Positions 53,814-61,600 of a DNA stretch of 64,000 nt are shown here, piece by piece. Positions within the stretch are counted from its first letter, which is position 1. Every line of letters starts with the position of its first letter. Source of the DNA: Rhizobium rosettiformans (GTDB lineage Bacteria; Pseudomonadota; Alphaproteobacteria; Rhizobiales; Rhizobiaceae); NCBI RefSeq assembly GCF_016806065.1, contig NZ_CP032407.1, positions 72,911-136,910 of the forward strand. The letters run 5' to 3'. Both the position numbers and the translations under genes were made by a program. The notes under the pieces were generated by a model. That model saw nothing but the letters and a program-made list of their open reading frames with translations, was not told the DNA's origin and did not search any database.

Positions 53814-54215
53814 CTACACCTCGCCTCGGCGCTCATGCCCGGCACGGCGCGAAAGTGTCCGCAGCTCACTCATTACGGCCGCCTGAATCCGCTGGACGTT
53901 GCCAAGGTTGATGTCCAGCTCTGAGGGATGGACACCCTTTCCTGCATTCAGGGAGCGGGCGACCTGATTCAAATTGATGCCGATCATCCGCATGTCTTCG
54001 AGCAATGCGGCCATGATCAACCTGTCTTCCGCAGTCAGAATAGGTCGAACGCCAGCACCTTCGAGGAGCAGCGAACGGAAAAAAGCAGAGACACTCATAC
54101 CAGCCGACTTGGCCGCTTCTTCGATAGCCGAATGCTCTGCATCGCTGACGCGGACGTTGATGAGACGCCCCTTGCGTTGCTTGGCTGTCGGAACTTCGAT
54201 CGTGTCTTCACTCAT
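53814..54215 (-). CDS. mobC: MobC-like relaxosome protein
   Basis: 133 residues from ATG 54215 (TTG at 54218 would add one). N-terminal ribbon-helix-helix GRLINVRVSDAEHSAIEEAA and the Bac_MobC domain LLEDMRMIGINLNQVARSLN. MobC helps the relaxase open oriT. The stop lies four bases before the relaxase start. The oriT candidate is immediately upstream. Confidence 0.92.
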   Translation of the reverse strand: MSEDTIEVPTAKQRKGRLINVRVSDAEHSAIEEAAKSAGMSVSAFFRSLLLEGAGVRPILTAEDRLIMAALLEDMRMIGINLNQVARSLNAGKGVHPSELDINLGNVQRIQAAVMSELRTLSRRAGHERRGEV

Positions 54216-54251
54216 CAATCAATTAAGCCTTCCCGGAGCCTTGCGACCATC

Positions 54252-54312
54252 ATCGTGGGCTTGTCCCACGATCGCAATGCAAAATGTAAAACATTTTTAC
54301 GTATCCTGCCAA
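54252..54312. other. oriT: Candidate oriT with nic-like site
   Basis: Beside mobC are a stem ATCGTGGG/CCCACGAT (54252-54259, 54265-54272), a stem AAAATGT/ACATTTT (54281-54287, 54291-54297), and then TATCCTG followed by C (54302-54309). YATCCTG|Y is the nick consensus of MOBP relaxases, including RP4 TraI and the border sites cut by VirD2. The predicted nick is after 54308 on the plus strand. Position and inverted repeats both fit; function is inference. Confidence 0.75.
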
Positions 54313-54561
54313 TCCAAACTTAAAGCACTATCCCCCAATTTGAACCAAATTCCACCTCTCGACTGGCTCCACTTCGCTTCGCACTCTTTCCGTTGGAACG
54401 CTCACCAGGGTTCACCGCCAAAACCGCTTCTGAAGGCCTTTGTCTGTCCCTCGTACTCAGGCGAAAGGGACGCTTCGCTGTTCGCCCTTGCGCCTTCCGT
54501 GCGAGCGCCAAGTGAGGCCTCACGCGGCTCCGGGGTTCACCACTCGACCCAAACACTTGTA

Positions 54562-54590
54562 AAAACCACACGACTAACTCGTGTGGTTTT
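54562..54590. repeat. 12-bp perfect hairpin
   Basis: AAAACCACACGA at 54562-54573 pairs with TCGTGTGGTTTT at 54579-54590, loop CTAAC. It could end transcripts in either direction (T-runs of four to five) or be a structural part of the transfer origin. Confidence 0.8.
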
Positions 54591-54613
54591 AGAGATGTTC
54601 CGAGACGTGCGTT

Positions 54614-54645
54614 CACACGCATGTTTTGATCTTAACCTGCGTGTG
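54614..54645. repeat. 8-bp inverted repeat upstream of the VirC1-like gene
   Basis: CACACGCA at 54614-54621 pairs with TGCGTGTG at 54638-54645. GATCTTAAC occurs inside the loop and again about 45 bases later. Placed about 120-150 bases before the VirC1-like gene, so it is a candidate operator. Confidence 0.5.
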
Positions 54646-54763
54646 TTCACATGGTAGGTTTGCTTCGATGTGAAGATCTTAACGACGATACTGATGTGCC
54701 GATTGAACCCACGTCGGATCGCTAGGGGGGCGGGGGAACCATTAGTCTTGAGAGGATCGTGCA

Positions 54764-55468
54764 ATGGCAATCTGCATATCGCTGGTAAGCGGCAAGGGTG
54801 GAGCGGGCAAGACAACCGCCGTAATCCTAGTCGCTGGAGAATATGCGCTTCATGGTAAGCAAGTGCTCTTGGTCGATGCCGATGGCCGACAAAACCTGAA
54901 TGAGTGGTGGTCCCGTTCCGAGGCGAAAGACAACAGGCCAGACGGCATTGAGCTTCGCACGGCAGTAACCAACGCATCACTTCAGCATATTCTGGAGAAC
55001 GAAACGCATGGGTTTGACGTCGTGCTGATCGACTCGCCCGGTCAAGACACCGTGCTGCGAGACACGATCATCGCCGGCTCGGACATCGTTATGACCCCGA
55101 TCCAGCCAAACCAAGACGAGATTCTTGCTGCCGGCCAGGCAGCAATGGACGTGGCTGACACCTGCGATCGTACCGGGCGAAACATTCCACATCTCAACTT
55201 CAGAACCCGGATTACTCTCCCGGGACGTTCACTGGAAGCCTACCGCCTGATACGCCCCTTCATCGCAAACTTGCAGGAACAGGGATATGATTCATACCTC
55301 TTGGACACTGAGCTTTATGAGCGAAACCCATACCGCGACATCAGACTTGGATATGGGACGCTACAAATGCTGGAGCTGAGCGACTCAGTCAAAAAGGCCC
55401 GGAGCGAGGTCATGACCTTGATGCAAGAAATTGAACGTTTCCTGCCGAACGAGCAGAAGAGGTCGTAA
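54764..55468 (+). CDS. VirC1/ParA-like ATPase
   Basis: 234 residues of the Walker-type ParA/MinD group with the deviant Walker A VSGKGGAGKTTAVILVA, DADGRQNLNEWW and GFDVVLIDSPGQDT. Length and placement fit VirC1, which assembles with the relaxosome and helps deliver DNA to the channel; a role in plasmid segregation is also possible. Followed by a ribbon-helix-helix protein one base after its stop, as VirC2 follows VirC1. Confidence 0.85.
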   Translation: MAICISLVSGKGGAGKTTAVILVAGEYALHGKQVLLVDADGRQNLNEWWSRSEAKDNRPDGIELRTAVTNASLQHILENETHGFDVVLIDSPGQDTVLRDTIIAGSDIVMTPIQPNQDEILAAGQAAMDVADTCDRTGRNIPHLNFRTRITLPGRSLEAYRLIRPFIANLQEQGYDSYLLDTELYERNPYRDIRLGYGTLQMLELSDSVKKARSEVMTLMQEIERFLPNEQKRS

Positions 55469-55469
55469 G

Positions 55470-55919
55470 ATGGCTAAAGGGACTTCCAGCATATCTGATT
55501 TTCCCGTTGCACCGCGACGGTCCCGGGGGAATGTACCCAATCCAATGTCGCAGCCGGCTATAGACAACGAAGCAGAAAACGCGGTCGCCAGCCATCAACC
55601 GGACCAGGTCGCTGTCGAAGAAGCTCCCGCTCAGGTACCAGCCGTTCAGGTGCCCCCAAGATCAAGTTTGATTTTGCCCTCACCGGAGACTCGCCGGGAG
55701 AGAGCGACGAACAAGTCGTTGGAGCGTGAGGCGTCCAGAATACGACTGCAGGAGCTCAAGCAGAACAAGGCGCGCGAGAGCAAGCACTTCGTCAATTGCC
55801 CTCTTGATTACGACACCAAGAAACGCTTGGAGCGCGCAGCCTCTGAAAACGACTTAAAAATGACGGTGATCGTCAAGGCCGCAATCGACCAGTTCCTGAA
55901 GGATAATGGTTATTTGTAG
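55470..55919 (+). CDS. VirC2-like ribbon-helix-helix protein
   Basis: 149 residues from ATG 55470. The N-terminal half is a Pro/Ala-rich disordered region (PAQVPAVQVPP). The C-terminal end is a ribbon-helix-helix: FVNCPLDYDTKKRLERAA, NDLKMTVIVKAAIDQFL. VirC2 has the same arrangement. With the ATPase gene immediately upstream it forms a VirC1/VirC2-like pair on the far side of oriT. The name is by analogy. Confidence 0.75.
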   Translation: MAKGTSSISDFPVAPRRSRGNVPNPMSQPAIDNEAENAVASHQPDQVAVEEAPAQVPAVQVPPRSSLILPSPETRRERATNKSLEREASRIRLQELKQNKARESKHFVNCPLDYDTKKRLERAASENDLKMTVIVKAAIDQFLKDNGYL

Positions 55920-55920
55920 C

Positions 55921-56053
55921 GGCTTGCCAACATAAGCGCCTCTGCTCGCAAACATCGGCATTTTCTGCTCGAATTATCTGACAATGGAGCGGGCGTCGTG
56001 CTCACGCTCTTTGCCAATGTGCTCGCAAACATCCGGGTCTGCTTGCAAACATC
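55921..56053. repeat. Repeated terminal motifs of the transposon
   Basis: TGCTCGCAAACATC occurs at 55943-55956 and 56020-56033, a variant TGCTTGCAAACATC at 56040-56053, and a degenerate form GGCTTGCCAACATAA at 55921-55935. They lie beyond tniB. Multiple 14-20-bp repeats bound by transposase are typical of the ends of Tn5053/Tn552-type elements. Confidence 0.65.
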
Positions 56054-56090
56054 CCCCACGTGCTCAGATTAATTGCCAGCGACGGCATGG

Positions 56091-57071
56091 TCAAACCGGG
56101 ACGCCTGCCTGTCGTAGTTGCTCGGTCAGCTGACGGGAATATTCGGGATCAAGGGTGCCCGCCAGGAAGGCGCGGATATCCGACGGCCGAGCATTGAGGT
56201 GCGTGACCAGAGCCGTCGCATCGTAACCATTTCGGGTCAACGTCGGTTCGAGATCGTCGATGGCGCGGGACAGGACCTGCTCGACGATTTCGGCGGTAAC
56301 CGGCTTGGCGCCGAGGCGAAAGCCCTGCTCGAATGCGAGGGTGAGATGCATCTCGATCTGAAGCGGCGTGCGCAAACGTTCGGCGATGAGGTCGATGGCT
56401 TCTTCCTCGAGGAGTTCGCCAACCTTTACGCCTTCGGCCGCACAGGCGCCAAGCAGCCAGGCAACATAGTCGCGGCGCGCGGAGCCGATCCCCTCGTAGT
56501 CAAAAATGGTCGTGCGGTAGCCAATCTCCTCCATTTGCGGCCGGCGCAGATCATTGCGCAACCGGGGATGCCCGACAAGAAGTACGGAAAGGAGCACGCC
56601 GGCGTCGGCGACCACCTCCATCAGTCGCTTCAGGCCGGTTAAGGTCTTGTGGTGCAGGTCATGGGCCTCGTCGACCACGAGGACGATCGGCCGTTTGCCT
56701 TTTTTCATGATGTCGCGCAGGTCGCGCTCCCGGCGCTCGGCCTGCTTGGGGATCTTGACCTGCGCACGATCGCCGGGAGACAAGTCGTAGAACAGGGCTT
56801 CAATGAGCGATGGCAGCGAAGTGCGCCGCTTGTCGACCGCCAGCGATTTGGCGAGTGCGACCTTGCCGGCTTTGGTGAGTTCGGCCTCGATGCGGCGCAA
56901 AAGGTGGGTTTTCCCCGAACCGACCAGGCCGGAGACCACGACAAGCCGACCGGTCTGGACGGCCGCACACACCTCGCGGATGATCGTGCGCTGATGCTCG
57001 GTCTCAAAGTTGCCGGCCCCTTGGAAAGGCCGGTCGAGGCCGTAACTGGATTGAACGTCAGCGAGCATCAT
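56091..57071 (-). CDS. TniB-like AAA ATPase of the transposon
   Basis: 326 residues. AAA ATPase with Walker A VVSGLVGSGKTHLLRR and Walker B PIVLVVDEAHDLHH, sensor motif VLLVGHPRLRNDL and C-terminal helical part. It activates target choice for the transposase. ATGATG start; the first ATG overlaps the tniA stop. Last gene before the left-end repeats. Confidence 0.92.
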   Translation of the reverse strand: MMLADVQSSYGLDRPFQGAGNFETEHQRTIIREVCAAVQTGRLVVVSGLVGSGKTHLLRRIEAELTKAGKVALAKSLAVDKRRTSLPSLIEALFYDLSPGDRAQVKIPKQAERRERDLRDIMKKGKRPIVLVVDEAHDLHHKTLTGLKRLMEVVADAGVLLSVLLVGHPRLRNDLRRPQMEEIGYRTTIFDYEGIGSARRDYVAWLLGACAAEGVKVGELLEEEAIDLIAERLRTPLQIEMHLTLAFEQGFRLGAKPVTAEIVEQVLSRAIDDLEPTLTRNGYDATALVTHLNARPSDIRAFLAGTLDPEYSRQLTEQLRQAGVPV

Positions 57072-58720
57072 TCTTCCTTTCTTCGCGCCTGGAAGCGTTC
57101 GCGGATACGGGCCGCGATCATCTTTTTGTCGAGTGTTTCTCCAAGCAGTTCATTGATGAAGGCGCGGTCACCGGCATTCATCGCGCCGATCGGCCGGCCG
57201 AGCTGGTCGGCGATGGCCCCACGGGCTGCGAGGCCATTTGGATAAGCGGTCTCTATTGCGGGTTCCGGAAACGGTGTCCGCCGTACACTCAGCCCAGCCG
57301 TGGTCGGGGGCAGCGAAGGCAATGGACGATCCCCGCCGGTGACCGCGGCGCGGGGGAGCCCAAGTTGGTCTGCCAGGCGCACCACCTTGTCGAGCCGCTC
57401 TTCGAGCTTGCTCTTCTGGTATTTGCGATAGCGAAAGAGGGGAACCGCCCCGCGCGAAGGTTGGAATGGACCGAAGCGCTTGCCCTCATGCTCGACGAAC
57501 AGTTCCTGATCGAACAGGCCCCAGAGCAAGGTCACCGTTTCGCCGGCAAGTTCGGGCTCGACCTCATAGGATGCGCCTTCGACCGATACGGTCGCGTCTC
57601 CAGCAACCGTCCGTCGTTCCGGTTCGCGCGCAAAGGCGCAGAACCGCTCCCAGGAGCACATCGCCCGCACCCCGTCAGGAGGAAGATGCCGCAGCCAATC
57701 CTCGATGCGTGCATGAGACTCTGTGCGATGGTCGCCGTTATTGTAGGTGACCAAGGCGCGCCTGAGCCAAAGGTTGGCTTCCTCTTCGTCCTTCGGCTTG
57801 TGGAAATGATAGAGGGTCTCGTGCACTTCCTTGATCGTGCGAAACGGCCGCTCGACCTTGCCTTTCGCTCGCGCCGGCGTGCGCCGCTCGCTGTCCGACG
57901 GGGGCATATGCGTGAGAACCCGGACACCAAGGCTACCCATGACGGACTGGAAAACGCGCGAGCGGCTCACCGGCCCGTTATCCATATGGATGGTCGTTGG
58001 AATCCCCTGAAGCGGCAGTTCCGGTTCAGGCTTGGCGGCGAAGGCATTGTAGAGAAAGCGCAAGGCGGACTCCGCGTCCTCGCCGTAGACGGAGCGGTAT
58101 TCCTGATAGCTCGCGCCGGAGCGATCATCGACCACGGAGAACAGCATCAGCGTCGGCCGGCCGCGCCCTTCCTCGACCCAAAGCGGCGCTTCCACCTGCT
58201 TCAGGTCGGACGGGCTCATGTCGAAGTGCCAGAGTTCGTTGGAACGCCGCGCCTGGAATCGGACGGCAGCCACCGGGCGGGTGACGCGCGCATAATCCAG
58301 GCCGGAAACACGCAGCAGCCGATCGACCGTTGCGCGTTTCAAGATGCCGGGCGGTGCACGGACCAGGCCATCGGGCGTCACCACGCCGTCTTCCTCAAGC
58401 AGCTTGATGGCGCGCGCCGTGGAGATATGCCGCCCCTTCCGGTTCGCCGTTCTGATCTTCAGGGCCGCGATGATTTCGGCATAGGTTTCCATCTCCGGCT
58501 GCGGGGCGATCCGGGAGGTTCCGTGATCGGCGCGCCGTACGGATTTCGGGCGGTTCAACTCCCGCAGCGCCCGATACAGGGTCCAGATCGAGATGCCGTA
58601 GGCATCGGCGGCACGAGCAACAATCTCGGTACGGCCTGGATCACGGGGAGAAAGCAGCGACAATCGGCGTCGAAGATCGACAAGAGCCTCTCCGGGCGGC
58701 CGCTTTCTCCGCTCAGCCAT
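57068..58720 (-). CDS. TniA-like DDE transposase
   Basis: 550 residues from ATG 58720 (a longer frame opens at 58813). N-terminal helix-turn-helix domains, a core with DDE residues in LWHFDMSPSDLKQ, IHMDNGPVSRSRV and KGKVERPFRTIKE, and a C-terminal Mu-type domain (AVPLFRYRKYQKSKLEERL). It carries out DNA cleavage and strand transfer. The start overlaps the resolvase stop by eight bases. Confidence 0.93.
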   Translation of the reverse strand: MAERRKRPPGEALVDLRRRLSLLSPRDPGRTEIVARAADAYGISIWTLYRALRELNRPKSVRRADHGTSRIAPQPEMETYAEIIAALKIRTANRKGRHISTARAIKLLEEDGVVTPDGLVRAPPGILKRATVDRLLRVSGLDYARVTRPVAAVRFQARRSNELWHFDMSPSDLKQVEAPLWVEEGRGRPTLMLFSVVDDRSGASYQEYRSVYGEDAESALRFLYNAFAAKPEPELPLQGIPTTIHMDNGPVSRSRVFQSVMGSLGVRVLTHMPPSDSERRTPARAKGKVERPFRTIKEVHETLYHFHKPKDEEEANLWLRRALVTYNNGDHRTESHARIEDWLRHLPPDGVRAMCSWERFCAFAREPERRTVAGDATVSVEGASYEVEPELAGETVTLLWGLFDQELFVEHEGKRFGPFQPSRGAVPLFRYRKYQKSKLEERLDKVVRLADQLGLPRAAVTGGDRPLPSLPPTTAGLSVRRTPFPEPAIETAYPNGLAARGAIADQLGRPIGAMNAGDRAFINELLGETLDKKMIAARIRERFQARRKEE

Positions 58721-59360
58721 GGACGTCCTCGGATTCCACTGTTTTGGGAGAGCCACCCTTCTTGCCGATATGACGATAGAGGGTTGCAACAGAAACCCCC
58801 ATGCGCTGCGCAATATTGCGTACCGGTATGCTGCCTTCCTTCATCAGGGCGCGCGCCGCGGCAATATCGCCCGGGCGCATCGCGGGCGGGCGGCCACCCT
58901 TGCGGCCACGTTGCCGCGCCTCGACCAGTCCAGCCGTCGTGCGTTCGCGGATCAGAGCACGTTCGAACTGGGCGATCGCACCGAAGACATGGAAGGTCAG
59001 CATGCCGCCCGGCGTCGTCGTATCAATGCTCTCGGTCAAGGACACGAGCCCGATCTTCGCGCGCTCCAACTCTTCCGCCGTCGCGATGAGCTTCTTTAGC
59101 GATCGCGCCAACCGATCGAGTTTCCAGACAACGAGCGTGTCACCAGTGCGAAGCACGTCGGAGAGAATTCGGCCCAATTCCGGGCGGTCATCGCGAGCGC
59201 CTGACCCGCGCTCGGTAAACACCTTCTCGCAACCGGCGCGTCTCAGCGCCTCAAGCTGAAGCTCCGGATTTTGATCGATCGTGCTGACCCTGGCGTACCC
59301 GACCCGCATAGCCATCCAAATGTTCTTGAAAGTCGTTGGACACATAGCATTTTGCGACAA
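58713..59360 (-). CDS. Transposon resolvase
   Basis: Serine recombinase of up to 215 residues; initiation at ATG 59309 (MRVGYARVST) is more likely than 59360. Catalytic serine in YARVSTIDQN, then TLVVWKLDRLARSLKKLI and IAQFERALIRERT, and C-terminal helix-turn-helix VRNIAQRMGVSVATLYRHI. It resolves cointegrates formed by TniA/TniB. Same strand as tniA; overlap implies co-translation. Confidence 0.93.
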   Translation of the reverse strand: MSQNAMCPTTFKNIWMAMRVGYARVSTIDQNPELQLEALRRAGCEKVFTERGSGARDDRPELGRILSDVLRTGDTLVVWKLDRLARSLKKLIATAEELERAKIGLVSLTESIDTTTPGGMLTFHVFGAIAQFERALIRERTTAGLVEARQRGRKGGRPPAMRPGDIAAARALMKEGSIPVRNIAQRMGVSVATLYRHIGKKGGSPKTVESEDVHG

Positions 59361-59504
59361 CCGTTTCTATAACAGTTTTGAGAAGATTCCATCGCGCCAT
59401 TCAAGGGGCGTGACGGCATGCGCTATGGCATGCTCAAAAACCCTCGTTTATGACAAACGATCCATGGAAACCAACTATGTGTCTGACGGCCGAATATTCG
59501 CGAC

Positions 59505-59684
59505 ATGGAGCAGGGAACCTTACGCATCGAAAATCGGGCGGTCCCCGATCTTGTCCCCCTTGTATGGGATACTCCGGGAATTGAGGCGGCGATACCAAAG
59601 GATGCGGTCGGCCAGGCCGTTACCATGTTCGAGCCGCAGGAATGCGCCAACTACTTCAAATCTTGCGGATATGACCCCGAGTAA
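59505..59684 (+). pseudogene. Chimeric transposase remnant
   Basis: A 59-codon frame starts MEQGTLRIENRAVP and ends AVTMFEPQECANYFKSCGYD. The end resembles the C-terminus of IS630-family transposases; the start does not, and may come from another gene. It overlaps the stop of ptxE on the other strand. Best read as debris from insertion events between transposon and ptx operon. Identification is tentative. Confidence 0.45.
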
Positions 59685-60576
59685 TGTGGACGTGCTCTAG
59701 GTCACCCAGAGGGGCGCTCGCATCGAGTATAACCTTAAGCGCGATTGCTTCCGGTGAACCATCCTCCATATGTACGGGATGTACAGCCCACACAGACTTT
59801 TCGAGAACCACATTCTCAACAGAAACCTCATAAAGCCTACCCGACGCGAGCTCATCGAGGACAGTGCTCCTCATCACGATCGAAATGCCGAGACCAGCTC
59901 GAACTGCATGCTTCACAGCCTCAGTGCTCCCGACATTGAATGAGATTGGGAATTGCTCTGCCGCTTGGCCGAAGGCCTCGCGGAGCACGGATCCGGTACC
60001 GGTTCCACGTTCTCCGCCAATGAGGGACTCTTGAAATAACTCTGCCGCTTCAATTGTTTTTCGCGTCCTCCAATTATGCTGTGGGGATACGATTATTACC
60101 AGCTTTTCCTTCCGCCAAAGGCGGGCTTGATATCCTTTTCGATCGTCCCACCATTCGGTAAAGGCTAGATCAATCTCCTTCCTCAAGAGCTTTTCGATGA
60201 TTTCAGGATTTGAGGCAACGGCCACCTCAGGTGGCCGGCCTTGAGCATCCTGTAAACGCTTCAAGTGGACTGGCAAAATATAGGTACCGATGTTAGTACT
60301 GGCACCCAACGTAATCCGGCCGCTGTGCAGGCGGTCCAGAGATCTCTTCGTGACGGTCAAAAGGCTGCGTGCGAATGGCAAGAATACGAGCCCTTGCCGA
60401 GTCGGCACACACTTGTCCTTCCTCCTCTCGACCAGCCGCACCCCTAGTATATCCTCCAATCGTTTCACATTATGTGAGACAGTCGGTTGGGATATCTGAA
60501 GCCGTCGCGACGCCTCGTGAAAGCTGCCAGTTTCGATTACCTCTATGAATGCTGCGACATGCGAAAGGCTAAACAT
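59656..60576 (-). CDS. ptxE: LysR-type regulator, PtxE-like
   Basis: 306 residues. LysR helix-turn-helix at the N-terminus (FIEVIETGSFHEASRRLQIS, QPTVSHNVKRLEDILG) and an effector-binding domain (RITLGASTNIGTYILPVH, AVRAGLGISIVM). In the known phosphite operon a LysR gene, ptxE, follows ptxD. Here the gene starts 13 bases after the ptxD stop on the same strand. The name rests on position. Confidence 0.88.
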   Translation of the reverse strand: MFSLSHVAAFIEVIETGSFHEASRRLQISQPTVSHNVKRLEDILGVRLVERRKDKCVPTRQGLVFLPFARSLLTVTKRSLDRLHSGRITLGASTNIGTYILPVHLKRLQDAQGRPPEVAVASNPEIIEKLLRKEIDLAFTEWWDDRKGYQARLWRKEKLVIIVSPQHNWRTRKTIEAAELFQESLIGGERGTGTGSVLREAFGQAAEQFPISFNVGSTEAVKHAVRAGLGISIVMRSTVLDELASGRLYEVSVENVVLEKSVWAVHPVHMEDGSPEAIALKVILDASAPLGDLEHVHITRGHIRKI

Positions 60577-60588
60577 TACTTTCTCTAA

Positions 60589-61587
60589 TCAAGGAATTAG
60601 TTGAACCTCGTTAATTGCCGCACGAGGTCTTCGGCCTTGGACAAAATCTATAATGTTGTCAGCAGCCTCGTGCTCGATAGCCAAACGCGACTTCGCCACT
60701 GCTGAGCCTATGTGGGGTGTCAAGATCGAATCATGTTCGCGATTGAGGAGACCCCCGTGGACCTTGTCAGGCCGGTCGGGTCTGGCCCAGTCCTCCATCT
60801 CATAAACATCAGCGGCGTAGCCTCCCAAGCGCCCCGCCTGCAATGCAGCGACAACAGCCTCTTCATCAACCACGCTTCCGCGTGCAGGATTAATAAGAAG
60901 TGCTCCTTTGGGCATTTTGGCGAGTTGTTCAGCGCCGAGGAGATGCTTCGTTTCGGCCGAAAGCGGGAGTGCACACACAAGAAAGGTAGACGACGAGATC
61001 AACTGGTCAAATTCAAGAGGCTTTACGTTCAGTCTGATCTCATCGGCTTTGTCCAGGGATTGACGATCCCAGTACGACACAATGGCGCCGAAGGTACTTA
61101 GGCGCTGTGCTATAGCTTTTCCGATCGCTCCCATCCCTAAAATGCCGATTGCTGTGCCCTGCAGCCCAAGGCCGTAAAACCGAGGGCGCCAACCTTTGTA
61201 ATCCCTCCTGACGCTCTTGTCGCCTGGCAGAATGTGCCGCCCAAGAGCAATCATCAGACCGATTGTAAGTTCGGCTGTCGGGTCAGTGAGAAGATCGGAC
61301 ACTATCGTGACGTGGACTCCACGCTGCGTGCAGGCTTCGATGTCGAAGTTATCGAAGCCTTTCAGCGCACATGCCACAAGTTGAAGATCGGGAGCGTGCG
61401 CGAGTACAGACGCGTCGATCATGTCCGGCATGAACGCCATCATCGCCTTGGCGTCGCTCAATTCTGCGAGCAGTTTCTCGCGGGGCCATGTATCATCAGT
61501 ATCGTTGCAAACTAAACGAGCGTGGGGAGATAGCTTTGAGATAATCTCCTCGTGGACGCGATGGGTGATTACTACCTTTGGGAGCAT
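60589..61587 (-). CDS. ptxD: NAD-dependent phosphite dehydrogenase
   Basis: 332 residues, oxidises phosphite to phosphate with NAD. Closely follows PtxD: VITHRVHEEI, AKAMMAFMPD, VACALKGFDNFDIEACTQRG, DPTAELTIGL, KGWRPRFYGLGL, GILGMGAIGKAIA, NPARGSVVDEEAVVAAL and GGYAADVYEMEDWARPDRP. Catalytic residues are kept: Met53, Lys76, Trp133, Arg236, Glu265 and His292, numbered here. An acidic residue after the second strand of the NAD fold (Asp174) fits NAD preference. Normal length. Followed by ptxE and preceded by the transporter genes. Confidence 0.97.
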   Translation of the reverse strand: MLPKVVITHRVHEEIISKLSPHARLVCNDTDDTWPREKLLAELSDAKAMMAFMPDMIDASVLAHAPDLQLVACALKGFDNFDIEACTQRGVHVTIVSDLLTDPTAELTIGLMIALGRHILPGDKSVRRDYKGWRPRFYGLGLQGTAIGILGMGAIGKAIAQRLSTFGAIVSYWDRQSLDKADEIRLNVKPLEFDQLISSSTFLVCALPLSAETKHLLGAEQLAKMPKGALLINPARGSVVDEEAVVAALQAGRLGGYAADVYEMEDWARPDRPDKVHGGLLNREHDSILTPHIGSAVAKSRLAIEHEAADNIIDFVQGRRPRAAINEVQLIP

Positions 61588-61600
61588 TTAATTTATCCTT

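Larger units (their letters stand above)
54216..54763. other. Gene-free oriT and leader region
   Basis: 548 bases between mobC and the VirC1-like gene. No gene is supported. It holds the oriT candidate, a 12-bp hairpin, an 8-bp inverted repeat and several GTTCAC repeats (near 54415, 54534, 54612 and 54645), which may be relaxosome or partition-like binding sites. The VirC1-like gene's promoter must be at its right end. Confidence 0.5.
55921..59420. mobile_element. TniA/TniB-type transposon, one end recognised
   Basis: Three genes on the minus strand (resolvase, DDE transposase, AAA ATPase), overlapping in series, with repeated motifs at the left. The right end could not be found: no complement of the repeat was seen to about 59700. 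A res-like area with TTGCGACAACCG and TTTGAGAAG-like repeats lies just upstream of the resolvase. No TniQ gene is present, so it is closer to Tn552 than to full Tn5053. It separates conjugation genes from the phosphite operon. Confidence 0.75.

Noticed and set aside
54320..54622. A 100-codon frame on the minus strand in the oriT region
   Set aside because: Overlaps inverted repeats and has low-complexity basic composition without known similarity; treated as non-coding.
54764..55468. Chromosome- or plasmid-partition parA
   Set aside because: No parB or repABC genes nearby; a ribbon-helix-helix partner and oriT next door fit VirC1 better, though partition is not excluded.
55921..56053. CRISPR-like repeats
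   Set aside because: Only three to four copies, unequal spacing, no cas genes, and location at a transposon end explains them.
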